DNA from: Tenacibaculum pacificus
Lineage (GTDB): Bacteria > Bacteroidota > Bacteroidia > Flavobacteriales > Flavobacteriaceae
Length of the DNA: 64,000 nucleotides
Direction of reading: 5' to 3'
Assembly (NCBI RefSeq): GCF_027941775.1
Contig: NZ_CP115917.1
Span: forward strand, 2,461,001-2,525,000
Shown piece by piece: positions 53,241 to 62,592 of the stretch. The position numbers and the translations under genes were made by a program. The number at the start of each line of letters is the position of its first letter. The stretch's first letter is position 1. The notes below the pieces were generated by a model. That model had not been told where the DNA came from and ran no database searches. It saw only the letters and a list, made by a program, of their open reading frames with translations.

Positions 53241-53856
53241 TTATCTTTTTAGCCAATACGCTACCTACGATACTTTAGATATTTGGTTAGAAATTATTGC
53301 CGTTATTTTCGGGTTTTTATCTGTTTGGTATTCCAAAAAAAATAAAATTTGGGTGTTTCCTACAGGTATGGTTAGCACCCTTATTTTTGTGTATTTACTT
53401 TTAAAATGGCAATTATTAGGTGATATGATGATTAACGCATATTACTTTATAATGAGTGTTTACGGTTGGTATATTTGGACTAGAAATGTTGACGATACAA
53501 ATGTTACTCCTATTTCGAGAACAACATCAAAAGAAAAGAAAACCAGTGTTTTTATATTTATAGCAACATTGATTTTTGTGTACGCTGTATATTCTTATTT
53601 TGATAAATGGAATAGTTGGACTGCTTATGTCGATACCTTTACAACAGCAATTTTCTTTGTCGGAATGTGGCTGATGGCAAAACGAAAAATTGAAAATTGG
53701 ATTTATTGGATTATTGGCGATATTATTTCTGTACCGCTTTATCTTTATAAAGGATTTACATTTACCTCTTTTCAATATTTAATATTTACCTTTATTGCCG
53801 TTAGCGGTTATTTAGCATGGAAAAAAACCTTAAACAACAAAAAAGCAATCTTGTAA
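53224..53856 (+). CDS. PnuC/PnuT-type vitamin transporter
   Basis: A 210-residue inner-membrane facilitator with seven hydrophobic segments (about 19-36, 42-58, 68-85, 100-117, 125-143, 148-165, 180-198). WYSKKNKIWVFPTGM and YFIMSVYGWYIW are typical PnuC substrate-site segments, and FFVGMWLMAKRKIENWIYWIIGD is the second half. PnuC moves nicotinamide riboside; the PnuT branch moves thiamine. The thiamine-binding neighbour and nearby TPP-controlled receptor favour thiamine, while the NadR-like kinase alone would favour nicotinamide riboside. It overlaps both neighbours. Confidence 0.85.
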   Translation: MNQVFNYLFSQYATYDTLDIWLEIIAVIFGFLSVWYSKKNKIWVFPTGMVSTLIFVYLLLKWQLLGDMMINAYYFIMSVYGWYIWTRNVDDTNVTPISRTTSKEKKTSVFIFIATLIFVYAVYSYFDKWNSWTAYVDTFTTAIFFVGMWLMAKRKIENWIYWIIGDIISVPLYLYKGFTFTSFQYLIFTFIAVSGYLAWKKTLNNKKAIL

Positions 53857-54470
53857 AGGTTGTTTTATTTGGTCCTGAATCAACTGGAAAAACAACTCTT
53901 TCTGGGCAATTAGCTCGATATTATAATACTGTTTGGGCTCCAGAATTTGCACGTAAATATTTACAAGATAAATGGAATAATGAACGCAAAATTTGCGAAC
54001 AAAAAGATATTATTCCTATTGCTGAAGGTCAAATTAAGTTAGAAAACGATTTAGCTAAAAAAGCAGATAAAGTATTAATTTGCGATACCGATTTACTAGA
54101 AACAAAAGTATATTCAGAAGAATATTACGGTGGTTTTGTTGATAGCAATTTAGACAAAGCTGCTATTGAAAATTCTTACGACATTTATTTTTTAACGTAT
54201 ATTGATACTCCTTGGGAAGCCGATGATTTACGTGATAAACCTGGCGAACGTTTAGAAATGTTTAAAGCTTTTGAAAATACATTGATAAAATACAAGCGTC
54301 CGTATGTTTTATTAAAAGGAGATAAAGAAACTCGTCTTAAAAAAGCTGTTGAAATAATTGATATACTACTTTCTAAAAAGGAAAATTTGTATTCTTTTTC
54401 TAAAACATTAAGTCAGGATGATATTCAATCAATGCTTAAAAACATTAATGTAAACGACTACACGCTATAA
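53817..54470 (+). CDS. NadR-like P-loop kinase
   Basis: A 217-residue ATPase/kinase of the NadR C-terminal type. Walker A GPESTGKTT at 19-27, then WAPEFARKYLQDKW and CDTDLLETKVYSEEYYGG, all matching the ribosylnicotinamide-kinase domain. The adenylyltransferase and HTH domains of E. coli NadR are absent. It overlaps the transporter gene by 40 bp, so it very probably phosphorylates what the transporter brings in: nicotinamide riboside by homology, or thiamine by context. The 3' end is 1 bp from arfB. Confidence 0.82.
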   Translation: MEKNLKQQKSNLVKVVLFGPESTGKTTLSGQLARYYNTVWAPEFARKYLQDKWNNERKICEQKDIIPIAEGQIKLENDLAKKADKVLICDTDLLETKVYSEEYYGGFVDSNLDKAAIENSYDIYFLTYIDTPWEADDLRDKPGERLEMFKAFENTLIKYKRPYVLLKGDKETRLKKAVEIIDILLSKKENLYSFSKTLSQDDIQSMLKNINVNDYTL

Positions 54471-54471
54471 A

Positions 54472-54876
54472 ATGAATATACCAGAACTTATTAAAGAATT
54501 AAATTTTAAAGCAACAAGAAGTTCTGGTGCTGGCGGACAACGTGTAAATAAAGTATCTTCTAAAATTGAATTGACTTTTGATGTCTCTAAATCTAATGAA
54601 TTATCAGAAAATCAAAAAGAAATACTTTTAAAAAAATTAGCTTCTCGATTAACCAAAGAACAAGTTTTAATTCTTTTTTCTGATGAAACTCGGTCGCAAC
54701 ACAGAAATAAAGAATTAGCTATTAAGCGTTTTTTATTTATCATTAAAGAAGGTTTAAAAAGACCAAAAATTAGACGTATAACCAAACCAAGTAGAAATTC
54801 TGTACTTAAAAAATCGGTAAACAAAAAGCGTCAAGCTTTAAAAAAATCACTTCGAAAAAAACCTAATTTAGATTAA
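54472..54876 (+). CDS. arfB: Peptidyl-tRNA hydrolase ArfB
   Basis: It rescues ribosomes stalled on mRNA without a stop codon. RSSGAGGQRVNKVSSKIELTF at about 17-36 holds the GGQ motif (21-23) that hydrolyses peptidyl-tRNA. The last 35 residues are a basic tail (KKSVNKKRQALKKSLRKKPN) that enters the empty mRNA channel. 134 residues and no codon-recognition domain, so it is ArfB (YaeJ) and not a release factor. Encoded 1 bp after the kinase gene. Confidence 0.92.
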   Translation: MNIPELIKELNFKATRSSGAGGQRVNKVSSKIELTFDVSKSNELSENQKEILLKKLASRLTKEQVLILFSDETRSQHRNKELAIKRFLFIIKEGLKRPKIRRITKPSRNSVLKKSVNKKRQALKKSLRKKPNLD

Positions 54877-54878
54877 TC

Positions 54879-54904
54879 TTATCTAGATTAAAAAATCTAG
54901 ATAA
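54879..54904. terminator. Perfect 11-bp inverted repeat after arfB
   Basis: TTATCTAGATT and AATCTAGATAA pair without mismatch around AAAA, 2 bp after the arfB stop. There is no T run, so it may be a weak terminator, an mRNA 3' stabiliser or an operator. The 90 bp between it and the riboswitch promoter show no clear feature. Confidence 0.5.
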
Positions 54905-54996
54905 ATAGACTACATCTAACTTCTTAATGTTACTAATTTATCAATTAAACGTTGTAAAATTCTTAATTCTTTAATCGGTATTCTAAAAATGTATCA

Positions 54997-55004
54997 TACA
55001 TTTG
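54997..55004 (+). promoter_or_regulatory. -7 promoter element of the TPP-controlled receptor
   Basis: TACATTTG matches TAnnTTTG and places the transcription start right at the beginning of the TPP riboswitch. Confidence 0.65.
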
Positions 55005-55010
55005 CGCCGT

Positions 55011-55092
55011 TCTCGTAAAGGGGTGCCAAATATCGGCTGAGATCACACCCAATGAACCTAGAACAGGTAATGCTGTTTAGGGAAATACACTG
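55011..55092 (+). ncRNA. TPP riboswitch (THI element)
   Basis: The conserved core is present in order: GGGGTGCC, then GGCTGAGATCACACCC (CUGAGA pyrimidine-sensing loop), then GAACCT...AACAGGTAATGCTG (pyrophosphate-sensing helices) and AGGGAA closing. GTA and TAC at the ends can close P1. It lies about 145 bp upstream of the TonB-dependent receptor. Expected action is repression of the receptor when thiamine diphosphate is plentiful; the 140-nt gap leaves room for an expression platform, but I see no clear terminator there. Confidence 0.95.
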
Positions 55093-55235
55093 TTATTGCA
55101 AAGTAATTTATAAATAGTTAAAACTGTTTATAAATTAATGAAGTTTTTTCTTTATTAAAGCACTTTGTAATTCTAAAAATTTTATTCAAAAAAACAAAGA
55201 ATAATTACCTCTTTTTATTCGATTTTATTTAAAAA

Positions 55236-57611
55236 ATGAAAACGATTTCTTTTATTAAACAAGTGAAGATAGTAGCTTTTTTAATGGTATTATTTGCAAC
55301 CTTAAATGCAAATGCACAAAATTTTATTTTATCTGGTAACGTAGTTAATAATAATCAAGAACCTTTAGTAGGTGCTACTATTACGATTAAAGAATTAAAA
55401 AAAGGTACTGCTTCTGATTTTGAAGGTAATTTTAAACTTCAATTATCAAAAGGAACTTATACAATTGAAGCTTCTTATGTTGGATTTAATAAAGTAGTTC
55501 AAAATATTGAAGTATCAGAAAACAAAACTATTACTTTTCAATTATCTGGTGATAAAAATGTATTAGATGAAGTTTTAGTTGATGCTATTCGTGTAAAATC
55601 GGATGCTCCTATTGCGCATTCTAATTTATCAAAAAAACAAATTGAAAAACGTAATTTAGGACAAGATATTCCTGTTTTATTAAATTACGTACCTAACGTT
55701 GTTTCATCTTCGGATGCTGGAGCTGGAGTTGGATATACTTACATGAGCGTTCGTGGTTCGGATGCAACAAGAGTTAACGTTACCATAAACGGTATTCCTT
55801 ATAACGATGCCGAAAGTCAAGGTACATTTTGGGTTAACTTAGGTGATTTTGCTTCATCAACTCAAAGTTTACAATTACAACGTGGTGTTGGAACTTCAAC
55901 AAACGGTGCTGGTGCATTTGGTGCAAGTTTAAATATTTTAACTGATGCAACTGCTGAAGAAGCTGGTGGAGAAATTTCAAACTCTTTTGGTTCATTCGGA
56001 ACAAGAAAACATACCGTAAAATTTACTACTGGAAAAGTTAATGAGCATTTTGAATTTGCTGGTCGTTTATCTAATATTTATTCTGATGGATATGTTGATA
56101 GAGCTTCTACTGATTTAAAATCGTACTTTTTACAAGGAAGTTATACTGATGAAAATACTTTAATTAAAGCTGTTGCTTTTGGTGGACAAGAAGAAACTTA
56201 CCAAGCTTGGTACGGTTTATCTGCTGATGAATTAAAAGAAAATCGTCGTCAAAATCCTTATACTTACGATAACGAAGTTGATAACTACAACCAAAATCAT
56301 TATCAATTACATTGGAACGAAAAATTAAATAAAAACTGGGCAACTAATGTTAGTTTAAACTACACAAAAGGAGAAGGTTATTTTGAACAATTTAAAGGAG
56401 AAAGTGATGTTTCTAAATACAATGGAATTGTAAAAGCTACAGCAACAGATTGGTATGGTACTCCTGCAACCGATGTTATTGTTCGTCGTTGGTTAGACAA
56501 TGATTTTTATGTTGCTAACGTTAATGCTACTTATAAAAATGATGGTTTAGAAATTATTACAGGAGGTTCTTATAGTCATTATGAAAATGATCATTTTGGA
56601 GAAGTCATTTGGTCTAAAGAATTTGCCGATGATGCAAATATTAGAGACCGTTATTACGAAGGAAAATCAACTAAAAATGATTTTAATATTTTCTCTAAAA
56701 CAACTGTTAATATTTCTGATGATTTAAAAGCATTTGTTGATGTACAAGGAAGATTTGTTACTTATAAAACAAACGGTTTAACATCTAAAAGAAAACCTTT
56801 AAATGTTGATAAAACTTTTAATTTCTTTAATCCGAAATTAGGTTTAACTTATAAGTTAAATAATGAAAATAGCTTTTACGCTTCATATGCAAGAGCTAAT
56901 AGAGAGCCAAATAGAGGTGATTTTAAAGGTGGTGTAGATACTCACGAAAGCTTAAATGATTACGAATTAGGATGGCGTTTAAATAACAAAACTGTTAAAT
57001 TAAACACCAATATTTATTTTATGGATTATAAAAATCAGTTAGTTTTAACTGGTGAAATTGATGATACTGGTGATGCTTTACGTAATGCTAGCGGTAATAG
57101 TTATAGATTAGGTTTAGAAATGGATGCTGATATTCGTGTAAATGATAAATTTTCTATTCGTCAAAATGTTTCGGTAAGTCAAAATAAAAATGTAGACTTT
57201 TTTATAAATAGAGATGATAACTTACAAGACTTAGGAAATACAACAATTGCAAATTCACCAAATATTGTGGCTGGTAATGCATTTGTATATCAACCATTTG
57301 AAAACTTTCAAGTTGCATTTTTATCTAAATTTGTTGGTGAACAGTATTTAAGTAATACAGATACTGAAGCATCTAAATTAGATAGCTACTTTACAAGTGA
57401 TTTTAATATAATGTATGAATTAAAAACAAATTCAATATTTAAATCTATTGTATTTACAGGTATAGTAAACAATGTTTTTGATAAAGAATATGTAGATAGA
57501 GGTTATATTTATTTAGATGATTGGTCTACTCCTGGAACAACAACAGAAGCGCAAGGATATTATCCACAAGCTACTATTAACTTTTTAGCTGGTGTTACTT
57601 TTAAATTTTAA
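55236..57611 (+). CDS. TonB-dependent receptor, probable thiamine/TPP transporter
   Basis: A 791-residue outer-membrane receptor powered by TonB-ExbBD. Signal peptide at about 1-27, a CarboxypepD_reg-like domain (about 30-110; LSGNVVNNNQEPLVGATITI, GTYTIEASYVGFNK), a plug (VRVKSDAPIAHSNLSKKQI region, YMSVRGSDATRVNVTINGIP), then a beta barrel ending TINFLAGVTFKF with a C-terminal Phe. The substrate is inferred from the TPP riboswitch in its leader and from the nearby thiamine-binding/PnuC operon. A SusD partner is absent, as expected for vitamin receptors. Confidence 0.9.
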   Translation: MKTISFIKQVKIVAFLMVLFATLNANAQNFILSGNVVNNNQEPLVGATITIKELKKGTASDFEGNFKLQLSKGTYTIEASYVGFNKVVQNIEVSENKTITFQLSGDKNVLDEVLVDAIRVKSDAPIAHSNLSKKQIEKRNLGQDIPVLLNYVPNVVSSSDAGAGVGYTYMSVRGSDATRVNVTINGIPYNDAESQGTFWVNLGDFASSTQSLQLQRGVGTSTNGAGAFGASLNILTDATAEEAGGEISNSFGSFGTRKHTVKFTTGKVNEHFEFAGRLSNIYSDGYVDRASTDLKSYFLQGSYTDENTLIKAVAFGGQEETYQAWYGLSADELKENRRQNPYTYDNEVDNYNQNHYQLHWNEKLNKNWATNVSLNYTKGEGYFEQFKGESDVSKYNGIVKATATDWYGTPATDVIVRRWLDNDFYVANVNATYKNDGLEIITGGSYSHYENDHFGEVIWSKEFADDANIRDRYYEGKSTKNDFNIFSKTTVNISDDLKAFVDVQGRFVTYKTNGLTSKRKPLNVDKTFNFFNPKLGLTYKLNNENSFYASYARANREPNRGDFKGGVDTHESLNDYELGWRLNNKTVKLNTNIYFMDYKNQLVLTGEIDDTGDALRNASGNSYRLGLEMDADIRVNDKFSIRQNVSVSQNKNVDFFINRDDNLQDLGNTTIANSPNIVAGNAFVYQPFENFQVAFLSKFVGEQYLSNTDTEASKLDSYFTSDFNIMYELKTNSIFKSIVFTGIVNNVFDKEYVDRGYIYLDDWSTPGTTTEAQGYYPQATINFLAGVTFKF

Positions 57612-57636
57612 TAACTAATTTTCTTTTTTAGATAAA

Positions 57637-57670
57637 TAAAAATCCCAAGTTTAAAACTTGGGATTTTTTT
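57637..57670. terminator. Bidirectional terminator between receptor and HMA gene
   Basis: AAAAATCCCAAGTTT and AAACTTGGGATTTTT form a perfect stem with A and T runs on both sides, between convergent genes. Confidence 0.9.
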
Positions 57671-57932
57671 ATTTATTAATTTTTCCTACAGCACAACTTA
57701 CAAAGGATTTTGCTTTGTGCAATACTGTATTTTCACTTCCAACTTCTGGATAACCTAGTTTAGCTAATTTTTCTTTTACTAAAGGTAAAATAGCTTCGGT
57801 TGTATTTAAAGTAATTAATGATTTTTCTACATCAACCTTTACTTCTTCAACTCCTTTAATAGCTGTTAATCCGTTGATAATTGTGTTTGCACAACCACCA
57901 CATTTTAAATTTTCTATATATATTTCTTGCAT
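57669..57932 (-). CDS. Heavy-metal-associated (HMA) domain protein
   Basis: An 87-residue protein with one ferredoxin-like HMA domain. LKCGGCANTI near 9-18 is a CxxC metal-binding site (CGGC) in the expected first loop, followed by the GVEEVKVDVEKSLITL strand. A short C-terminal tail (SFVSCAVGKINK) adds another Cys. It is usually a copper chaperone, but it lies 8 bp after a rhodanese gene in a sulfur operon, so a role in sulfur or metal-thiol handling is possible. Confidence 0.8.
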   Translation of the reverse strand: MQEIYIENLKCGGCANTIINGLTAIKGVEEVKVDVEKSLITLNTTEAILPLVKEKLAKLGYPEVGSENTVLHKAKSFVSCAVGKINK

Positions 57933-57939
57933 ATTCTCG

Positions 57940-58314
57940 TTAATTTTTTCCGCTCCAAGCCGTATAACCTCCTAAAACATTATAAGGTTGAAAACCTTTT
58001 TTTAATAAAATTTCTGAAGCTGTTTTACTTCTACCTCCAGATTTACAATAAACATAAACTGGCTTAGATTTATCTAACTTACTTAAAGCTAAATTTTCAA
58101 AATCAGCTGATTTTACATTAATTTCTAAAGCATTTTCAATTGTACCTTTTGAACATTCTCCAGGAGTTCGTACATCTAATAGTTGAATATTTTTATTCTT
58201 TTTAAGAATAACCTCTAAATCATTAACAGAAATATTTTGAACTTCTTCAGTTTGTGATTTACATGAAGTAATAAGTGTAAAAATTAATACGATAAATAAA
58301 AAGCTCTTTTTCAT
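57940..58314 (-). CDS. Rhodanese-like lipoprotein
   Basis: A 124-residue single-domain sulfurtransferase. The N-terminal signal ends LITSC with lipobox Cys17, so it is anchored in the envelope. LLDVRTPGECSKGTIENALEINV is the rhodanese entry segment and VYCKSGGRSKTA holds the active-site Cys in a six-residue loop (CKSGGR). It follows the MBL-rhodanese gene by 7 bp. An exported rhodanese beside a persulfide dioxygenase-like enzyme suggests handling of sulfane sulfur. Confidence 0.87.
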   Translation of the reverse strand: MKKSFLFIVLIFTLITSCKSQTEEVQNISVNDLEVILKKNKNIQLLDVRTPGECSKGTIENALEINVKSADFENLALSKLDKSKPVYVYCKSGGRSKTASEILLKKGFQPYNVLGGYTAWSGKN

Positions 58315-58321
58315 TATTTAA

Positions 58322-59728
58322 TTATTTTAAAGTTGATGGACAAACTGCTACAGTTTTAGCAATTGTTGTTTTTCTTATTGCTGCAAAACCTCCTGCAACA
58401 TCTATTACGTTATGATATCCTCTAGCCTTTAATATTGATGAAGCAATTACCGAGCGATATCCTCCTCCACAATACAGATAAAAATCTTCTGTTTTTGGAA
58501 ATTCATCAATATGATCATTTAAAAAATCTAAAGGTGTACTTGGCACATCAATAACATGTTCTTTGCTATATTCTCCTGGTTTACGTACATCAAAAACTTT
58601 TGCTTTCTGTTTTATTACATCTTCTAAATCATCCGCAGTAACAGATTCTAAAGTATCAATTTCTTTACCTGATGTTTTCCAAGTATCAAAACCTCCTTCT
58701 AAATACCCTAAAACATTATCAAAACCAACACGAGATAAACGTGTAATAGCAGTTTCTTCTTCGCCAATAGGTGTTATTAATAAAATTGGTTGAGTTACAT
58801 CTTTAATTAAAGTACCTACCCAAGGAGCAAATGTACCTCCTAAACCAATAAAAATTGATTGTGGTATGAATCCTTTTACAAAGTCTAATTGATGACGGAC
58901 ATCTAAAATTATAGCTCCTGTATCATTTGCTGTTTTTTCAAAATCAGCTATTGATAAACTTATTGCTCCATTTTTGATAACATCATCTATAGATTTATAG
59001 CCTTCCTTATTCATTTTTACATTTAAAGGAAAATAAGCTGGCGGAGGCAATAACCCATCAGTTACTTCTTTTATAAATTCTTTTTTTGTCATATCCAAGC
59101 GCAATGCATAGTTAGTTTTTTTTTGATCGCCAATAGACCCAATAGTTTCTTTACTTAGATTTTTTCCACAAGCAGATCCTGCTCCATGTGCTGGATAAAC
59201 TATTACATCATCCTCTAAGGTCATAATTTTAGTACGTAAACTATCGTATAAAAAGCCTGCTAAATCATCTTGAGTAAGATTTCCTTTTTGTGCTAAATCG
59301 GGTCTTCCAACATCCCCTAAAAATAAGGTATCTCCACTAAAAATAGCATGATTTTTTCCATTTTTATCTTTTAATAAATAAGAAGTGCTTTCCATAGTAT
59401 GCCCTGGCGTGTGCAATGCTGTAATAGTAACATTTCCGACTTTAAAAACCTCACCATCTGTAGCTATATGAGATTTATAATTTGTTTGAGCAGTAGGTCC
59501 ATAGACAATAGTTGCACCTATTTTTTCGGCTAAAGTTACATGTCCGCTTACAAAATCTGCATGAAAATGAGTTTCGAAAATATACTTAATATTTCCGTTA
59601 TCTTTTTTTGCCTTTTGAATATATGATTCCACTTCACGTAATGGATCAATAATTGCTACTTCTCCTTCACTTTCAATATAATAAGCACCTTGTGCCAAAC
59701 AACCTGTATAAATTTGTGTTATATTCAT
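58322..59728 (-). CDS. MBL-fold hydrolase with two rhodanese domains (persulfide dioxygenase-like)
   Basis: A 468-residue cytoplasmic protein. Residues 1-250 are a metallo-beta-lactamase fold with HFHADFVSGH (HxHxDxxxxH), HTPGHTMES and FSGDTLFLGDVGRPD, the layout of ETHE1/Blh persulfide dioxygenases. The first rhodanese domain (about 255-345) lacks the active-site Cys (LLITPIGEEETA). The second (about 365-455) has it in YLYCGGGYRS. Likely role: oxidation of glutathione or other persulfides with sulfur transfer. It lies 8 bp downstream of the SulP frame and 7 bp upstream of the rhodanese lipoprotein. Confidence 0.88.
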   Translation of the reverse strand: MNITQIYTGCLAQGAYYIESEGEVAIIDPLREVESYIQKAKKDNGNIKYIFETHFHADFVSGHVTLAEKIGATIVYGPTAQTNYKSHIATDGEVFKVGNVTITALHTPGHTMESTSYLLKDKNGKNHAIFSGDTLFLGDVGRPDLAQKGNLTQDDLAGFLYDSLRTKIMTLEDDVIVYPAHGAGSACGKNLSKETIGSIGDQKKTNYALRLDMTKKEFIKEVTDGLLPPPAYFPLNVKMNKEGYKSIDDVIKNGAISLSIADFEKTANDTGAIILDVRHQLDFVKGFIPQSIFIGLGGTFAPWVGTLIKDVTQPILLITPIGEEETAITRLSRVGFDNVLGYLEGGFDTWKTSGKEIDTLESVTADDLEDVIKQKAKVFDVRKPGEYSKEHVIDVPSTPLDFLNDHIDEFPKTEDFYLYCGGGYRSVIASSILKARGYHNVIDVAGGFAAIRKTTIAKTVAVCPSTLK

Positions 59729-59736
59729 AATGTTAA

Positions 59737-61467
59737 TTATTTATACGCTTGATGTATATATTGTGCGTATTTTTTTTGGTTTTCGTTATTTCCTGTTTGA
59801 AAAAAATGTACTGCACCATTGGCACGCATAAAAAAATGTTCTAAACCAACTTCTTCTAATATACCTCCTCTAAAAAAATCATCTCTTACAGGTCCTTTTA
59901 CTCCAGCAAAATAAAAGGAAATATTTCGTTTATGATAATAGCGAATACGTTCTTTTAACATTTCAATTCCTGTACTATCAACTCGATTAATACTTTCGGC
60001 ATCTAATATAATTAGTTTTAATGAAATTCCTTTTTCTTCGGTCATATCGTCTAATTTTTCACGGAAATAATTACAATTTGCATAAAATAACTGTGCATCA
60101 AAACGAAATATTAATATTTCTGGATCTATAATTACTTCTTCAAATCTATTTTTATTTCGATAAAAATCAGAATTTGGTACTCTTCCTAATTGTGCTACGT
60201 AAGGTCTGGATGTTCTATAAATCAATACAACTAAAGATAAAAGAACACCTGTTAATATTCCTGGTTCTATTCCTAAAAATATGGTCGAAAAAAAGGTTGC
60301 TATTAATAGCCAAAAATCTAAATGATTAGCCTTCCAAAGTCTTTTTGCTTCTTTTATATCGATTAAATTAAATACCGCTACAATAATAATTGCAGCTAAT
60401 ATTGTTTTTGGTAAATAATAAAATACAGGTGTAAAAAAAAGTAACGTAAGTATTACTATTAATGCTGATACAATTGCAGAAACTCCTGTTTTACCTCCTG
60501 CTTCTTCGTTTATTGCTGAACGAGAAAAACTTGATGTAGTTGGATATGATTGAAATAATGAACCAACAATATTACTTAATCCTAAGGCTACTAATTCTTG
60601 ATTTGCACTTATTCTATATTCATCTTGTTTTGCTTCAAGAGTTTTTCCTATTGATATAATCTCTAAATATCCAACCATTACTAATGTTGCTGCAATAGGA
60701 AATAATTGTTTTATTAAAACAATATCTATAATAGGAATATTGAATTTAGGTAAACCTGAAGGAATATCTTTTACTATCGCAACATCGGTAAGAAAGTTTT
60801 CAAAAAAGCGAAGCACTATAATTCCTAATACTACAACAATTAAAGCATTTGGTATTTTTTTATTTATCTTTCTAAAAAGAACAATTATAATACAAGCTAA
60901 AATTCCTATTATAGAAGTATTAATATTAAGATAAGAAATTTTTAAAAAAATATCTTCTAATAAAATGTGTACTTGATCGCTTTGTAAAAAATCTACACCA
61001 AGCAAATTTCTAAATTGATTTAAGCCAATAATCATCGCTACCGCGGATGTAAAACCTATAATTACAGGTCTTGATAAAAAATTAACGACAAATCCTAAAC
61101 GAAAAAGCCCCATTAAAAGTTGCATACTACCAACCATCAATGCTAATAAAATTGCGATAGCAATATAATTTTCAGAACCTATTAAAGCTAATGTAGAAAT
61201 ACCAGTTGCAACAATTAACGAATCCATTGCCACAGGACCAATTGCTACTTGACGAGAAGTTCCGAAAATTACATATATTAATTGAGGTACTAAAGCGGCA
61301 TATAATCCATAAATAGGTGGCAATCCTGCAATTAATGCATAGGCAATTCCTTGAGGAATTAGCACGGTTGCTACGGTTATCCCAGCTAGAATATCAGCTT
61401 TTAATGCTGTTTTTTTGTAGTTGGGTAACCACGCTAATATGGGTATGAGTTTCTTTAGTAATTTCAT
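59737..61467 (-). CDS. SulP-family anion permease (C-terminal part of the fused frame, or separate gene)
   Basis: If translated from its own ATG at 61467, this is a 576-residue SulP transporter for sulfate or another anion. About 10-12 membrane segments follow the start ([21 protein letters not shown] and [20 protein letters not shown] are the signature first helices). [22 protein letters not shown] is the conserved SulP motif. The C-terminal cytoplasmic STAS domain begins near 455 ([38 protein letters not shown]). The downstream persulfide dioxygenase-like and rhodanese genes suggest a sulfur anion such as sulfate, sulfite or thiosulfate. Confidence 0.85.
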   Translation of the reverse strand: MKLLKKLIPILAWLPNYKKTALKADILAGITVATVLIPQGIAYALIAGLPPIYGLYAALVPQLIYVIFGTSRQVAIGPVAMDSLIVATGISTLALIGSENYIAIAILLALMVGSMQLLMGLFRLGFVVNFLSRPVIIGFTSAVAMIIGLNQFRNLLGVDFLQSDQVHILLEDIFLKISYLNINTSIIGILACIIIVLFRKINKKIPNALIVVVLGIIVLRFFENFLTDVAIVKDIPSGLPKFNIPIIDIVLIKQLFPIAATLVMVGYLEIISIGKTLEAKQDEYRISANQELVALGLSNIVGSLFQSYPTTSSFSRSAINEEAGGKTGVSAIVSALIVILTLLFFTPVFYYLPKTILAAIIIVAVFNLIDIKEAKRLWKANHLDFWLLIATFFSTIFLGIEPGILTGVLLSLVVLIYRTSRPYVAQLGRVPNSDFYRNKNRFEEVIIDPEILIFRFDAQLFYANCNYFREKLDDMTEEKGISLKLIILDAESINRVDSTGIEMLKERIRYYHKRNISFYFAGVKGPVRDDFFRGGILEEVGLEHFFMRANGAVHFFQTGNNENQKKYAQYIHQAYK

Positions 61468-62490
61468 TTTAAAAAGCCCGCCTTGTGTTGTTTCTCTTAT
61501 TCTTCCTAAATGTTTATATGCTAAATCTGTAACCTCTCTTCCTCTTGGTGTACGCATTATGAAACCTTGTTGTATTAAAAAAGGCTCATATACTTCTTCA
61601 ATAGTTTCGGTGTTTTCGCTAACAGCTGTTGCAATTGTACTAAGTCCTACTGGTCCTCCTTTGAATTTATCAATAATAGTTGCTAAAATTTTATTATCCA
61701 TTTCATCCAAACCATTGGCATCGACATGTAAAGCTTTTAATGCAAAAACAGCAATTTCAATAGTAATACTTCCGTTACCTTTTATTTGAGCAAAATCTCT
61801 AACTCTTCGTAATAAGGCATTTGCAATACGAGGTGTTCCTCTACTTCTACCTGCTATTTCAATTGCCGCTTCCATAGAAATTGGCACTCCTAAAATATAA
61901 GCACTTCTTTCAATAATGGTAGTTAATAATTCTGTTGAATAATATTGTAATCGACTACTGATACCAAAACGAGCTCTCATCGGAGCAGTTAATAATCCTG
62001 AACGAGTTGTTGCACCAACTAAAGTAAATGGTTCTAAATGGATTTGAACAGTACGTGCATTTGGTCCTGACTCAATCATTATATCGATTTTATAGTCTTC
62101 CATTGCTGAGTATAAATATTCTTCAACAATTGGACTTAATCGATGGATTTCATCAATAAATAATACATCACGTTCATCAAGATTTGTTAATAATCCTGCT
62201 AAATCTCCTGGTTTATCTAAAACAGGACCTGATGTTACTTTTATTCCTACATCTAATTCATTGGCTAAAATATGAGCCAAGGTGGTTTTTCCTAATCCTG
62301 GAGGTCCATTAAATAAGGTATGATCTAATGCTTCGTCTCGTTGATTAGCTGCTTCAACAAATATTTTTAAATTATCAATTGCTTGATCTTGACCTGCAAA
62401 ATCATCAAAAGAAAGTGGACGTAATTTTTTTTCTACATCCAAATCATCATTTGATAGATTTGTGTTTTCAGGGTTTAAGTTTTCATTCAT
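59737..62490 (-). CDS. ruvB: Fused reading frame: RuvB helicase joined to SulP permease
   Basis: One open frame of 917 codons. Residues 1-341 are a complete RuvB, the Holliday-junction branch-migration motor: Walker [10 protein letters not shown], Walker [10 protein letters not shown], the sensor GATTRSGLL, arginine finger region APMRARFG and the C-terminal winged helix ending [16 protein letters not shown] and TTQGGLF. Immediately after comes [14 protein letters not shown], the natural start of a SulP permease. The junction is CTTTTTAAAATG on the minus strand (61478-61465 region). One more T would give CTT TTT TAA AATG: a normal RuvB stop overlapping the SulP ATG region. The fusion is thus most simply a missing T in a short run; a real fusion protein is the alternative. 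Confidence 0.88.
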   Translation of the reverse strand: MNENLNPENTNLSNDDLDVEKKLRPLSFDDFAGQDQAIDNLKIFVEAANQRDEALDHTLFNGPPGLGKTTLAHILANELDVGIKVTSGPVLDKPGDLAGLLTNLDERDVLFIDEIHRLSPIVEEYLYSAMEDYKIDIMIESGPNARTVQIHLEPFTLVGATTRSGLLTAPMRARFGISSRLQYYSTELLTTIIERSAYILGVPISMEAAIEIAGRSRGTPRIANALLRRVRDFAQIKGNGSITIEIAVFALKALHVDANGLDEMDNKILATIIDKFKGGPVGLSTIATAVSENTETIEEVYEPFLIQQGFIMRTPRGREVTDLAYKHLGRIRETTQGGLFKMKLLKKLIPILAWLPNYKKTALKADILAGITVATVLIPQGIAYALIAGLPPIYGLYAALVPQLIYVIFGTSRQVAIGPVAMDSLIVATGISTLALIGSENYIAIAILLALMVGSMQLLMGLFRLGFVVNFLSRPVIIGFTSAVAMIIGLNQFRNLLGVDFLQSDQVHILLEDIFLKISYLNINTSIIGILACIIIVLFRKINKKIPNALIVVVLGIIVLRFFENFLTDVAIVKDIPSGLPKFNIPIIDIVLIKQLFPIAATLVMVGYLEIISIGKTLEAKQDEYRISANQELVALGLSNIVGSLFQSYPTTSSFSRSAINEEAGGKTGVSAIVSALIVILTLLFFTPVFYYLPKTILAAIIIVAVFNLIDIKEAKRLWKANHLDFWLLIATFFSTIFLGIEPGILTGVLLSLVVLIYRTSRPYVAQLGRVPNSDFYRNKNRFEEVIIDPEILIFRFDAQLFYANCNYFREKLDDMTEEKGISLKLIILDAESINRVDSTGIEMLKERIRYYHKRNISFYFAGVKGPVRDDFFRGGILEEVGLEHFFMRANGAVHFFQTGNNENQKKYAQYIHQAYK

Positions 62491-62497
62491 ATAGTCA

Positions 62498-62505
62498 CAA
62501 ATATA
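62498..62505 (-). promoter_or_regulatory. -7 promoter element of ruvB
   Basis: The minus strand reads TATATTTG (TAnnTTTG). The expected transcription start, about 7 nt on, falls at or next to the ATG at 62490, so the mRNA may be leaderless. Confidence 0.55.
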
Positions 62506-62592
62506 CTTGAAATATACTATTTGGTTTGTAATAATTGTTACGTAGTGGTATTATCAATGCTAAGATACATATAAGTAAGAAAGATATAAAAC

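Noticed and set aside
54922..54996. Coding-like stretch on the minus strand (reads IPIKELRILQRLIDKLVTLRS then stop) upstream of the TPP riboswitch promoter
   Set aside because: It has a stop only a few codons upstream, no start in frame, and overlaps the -7 element of the receptor promoter. Probably chance in AT-rich DNA; at most a remnant.
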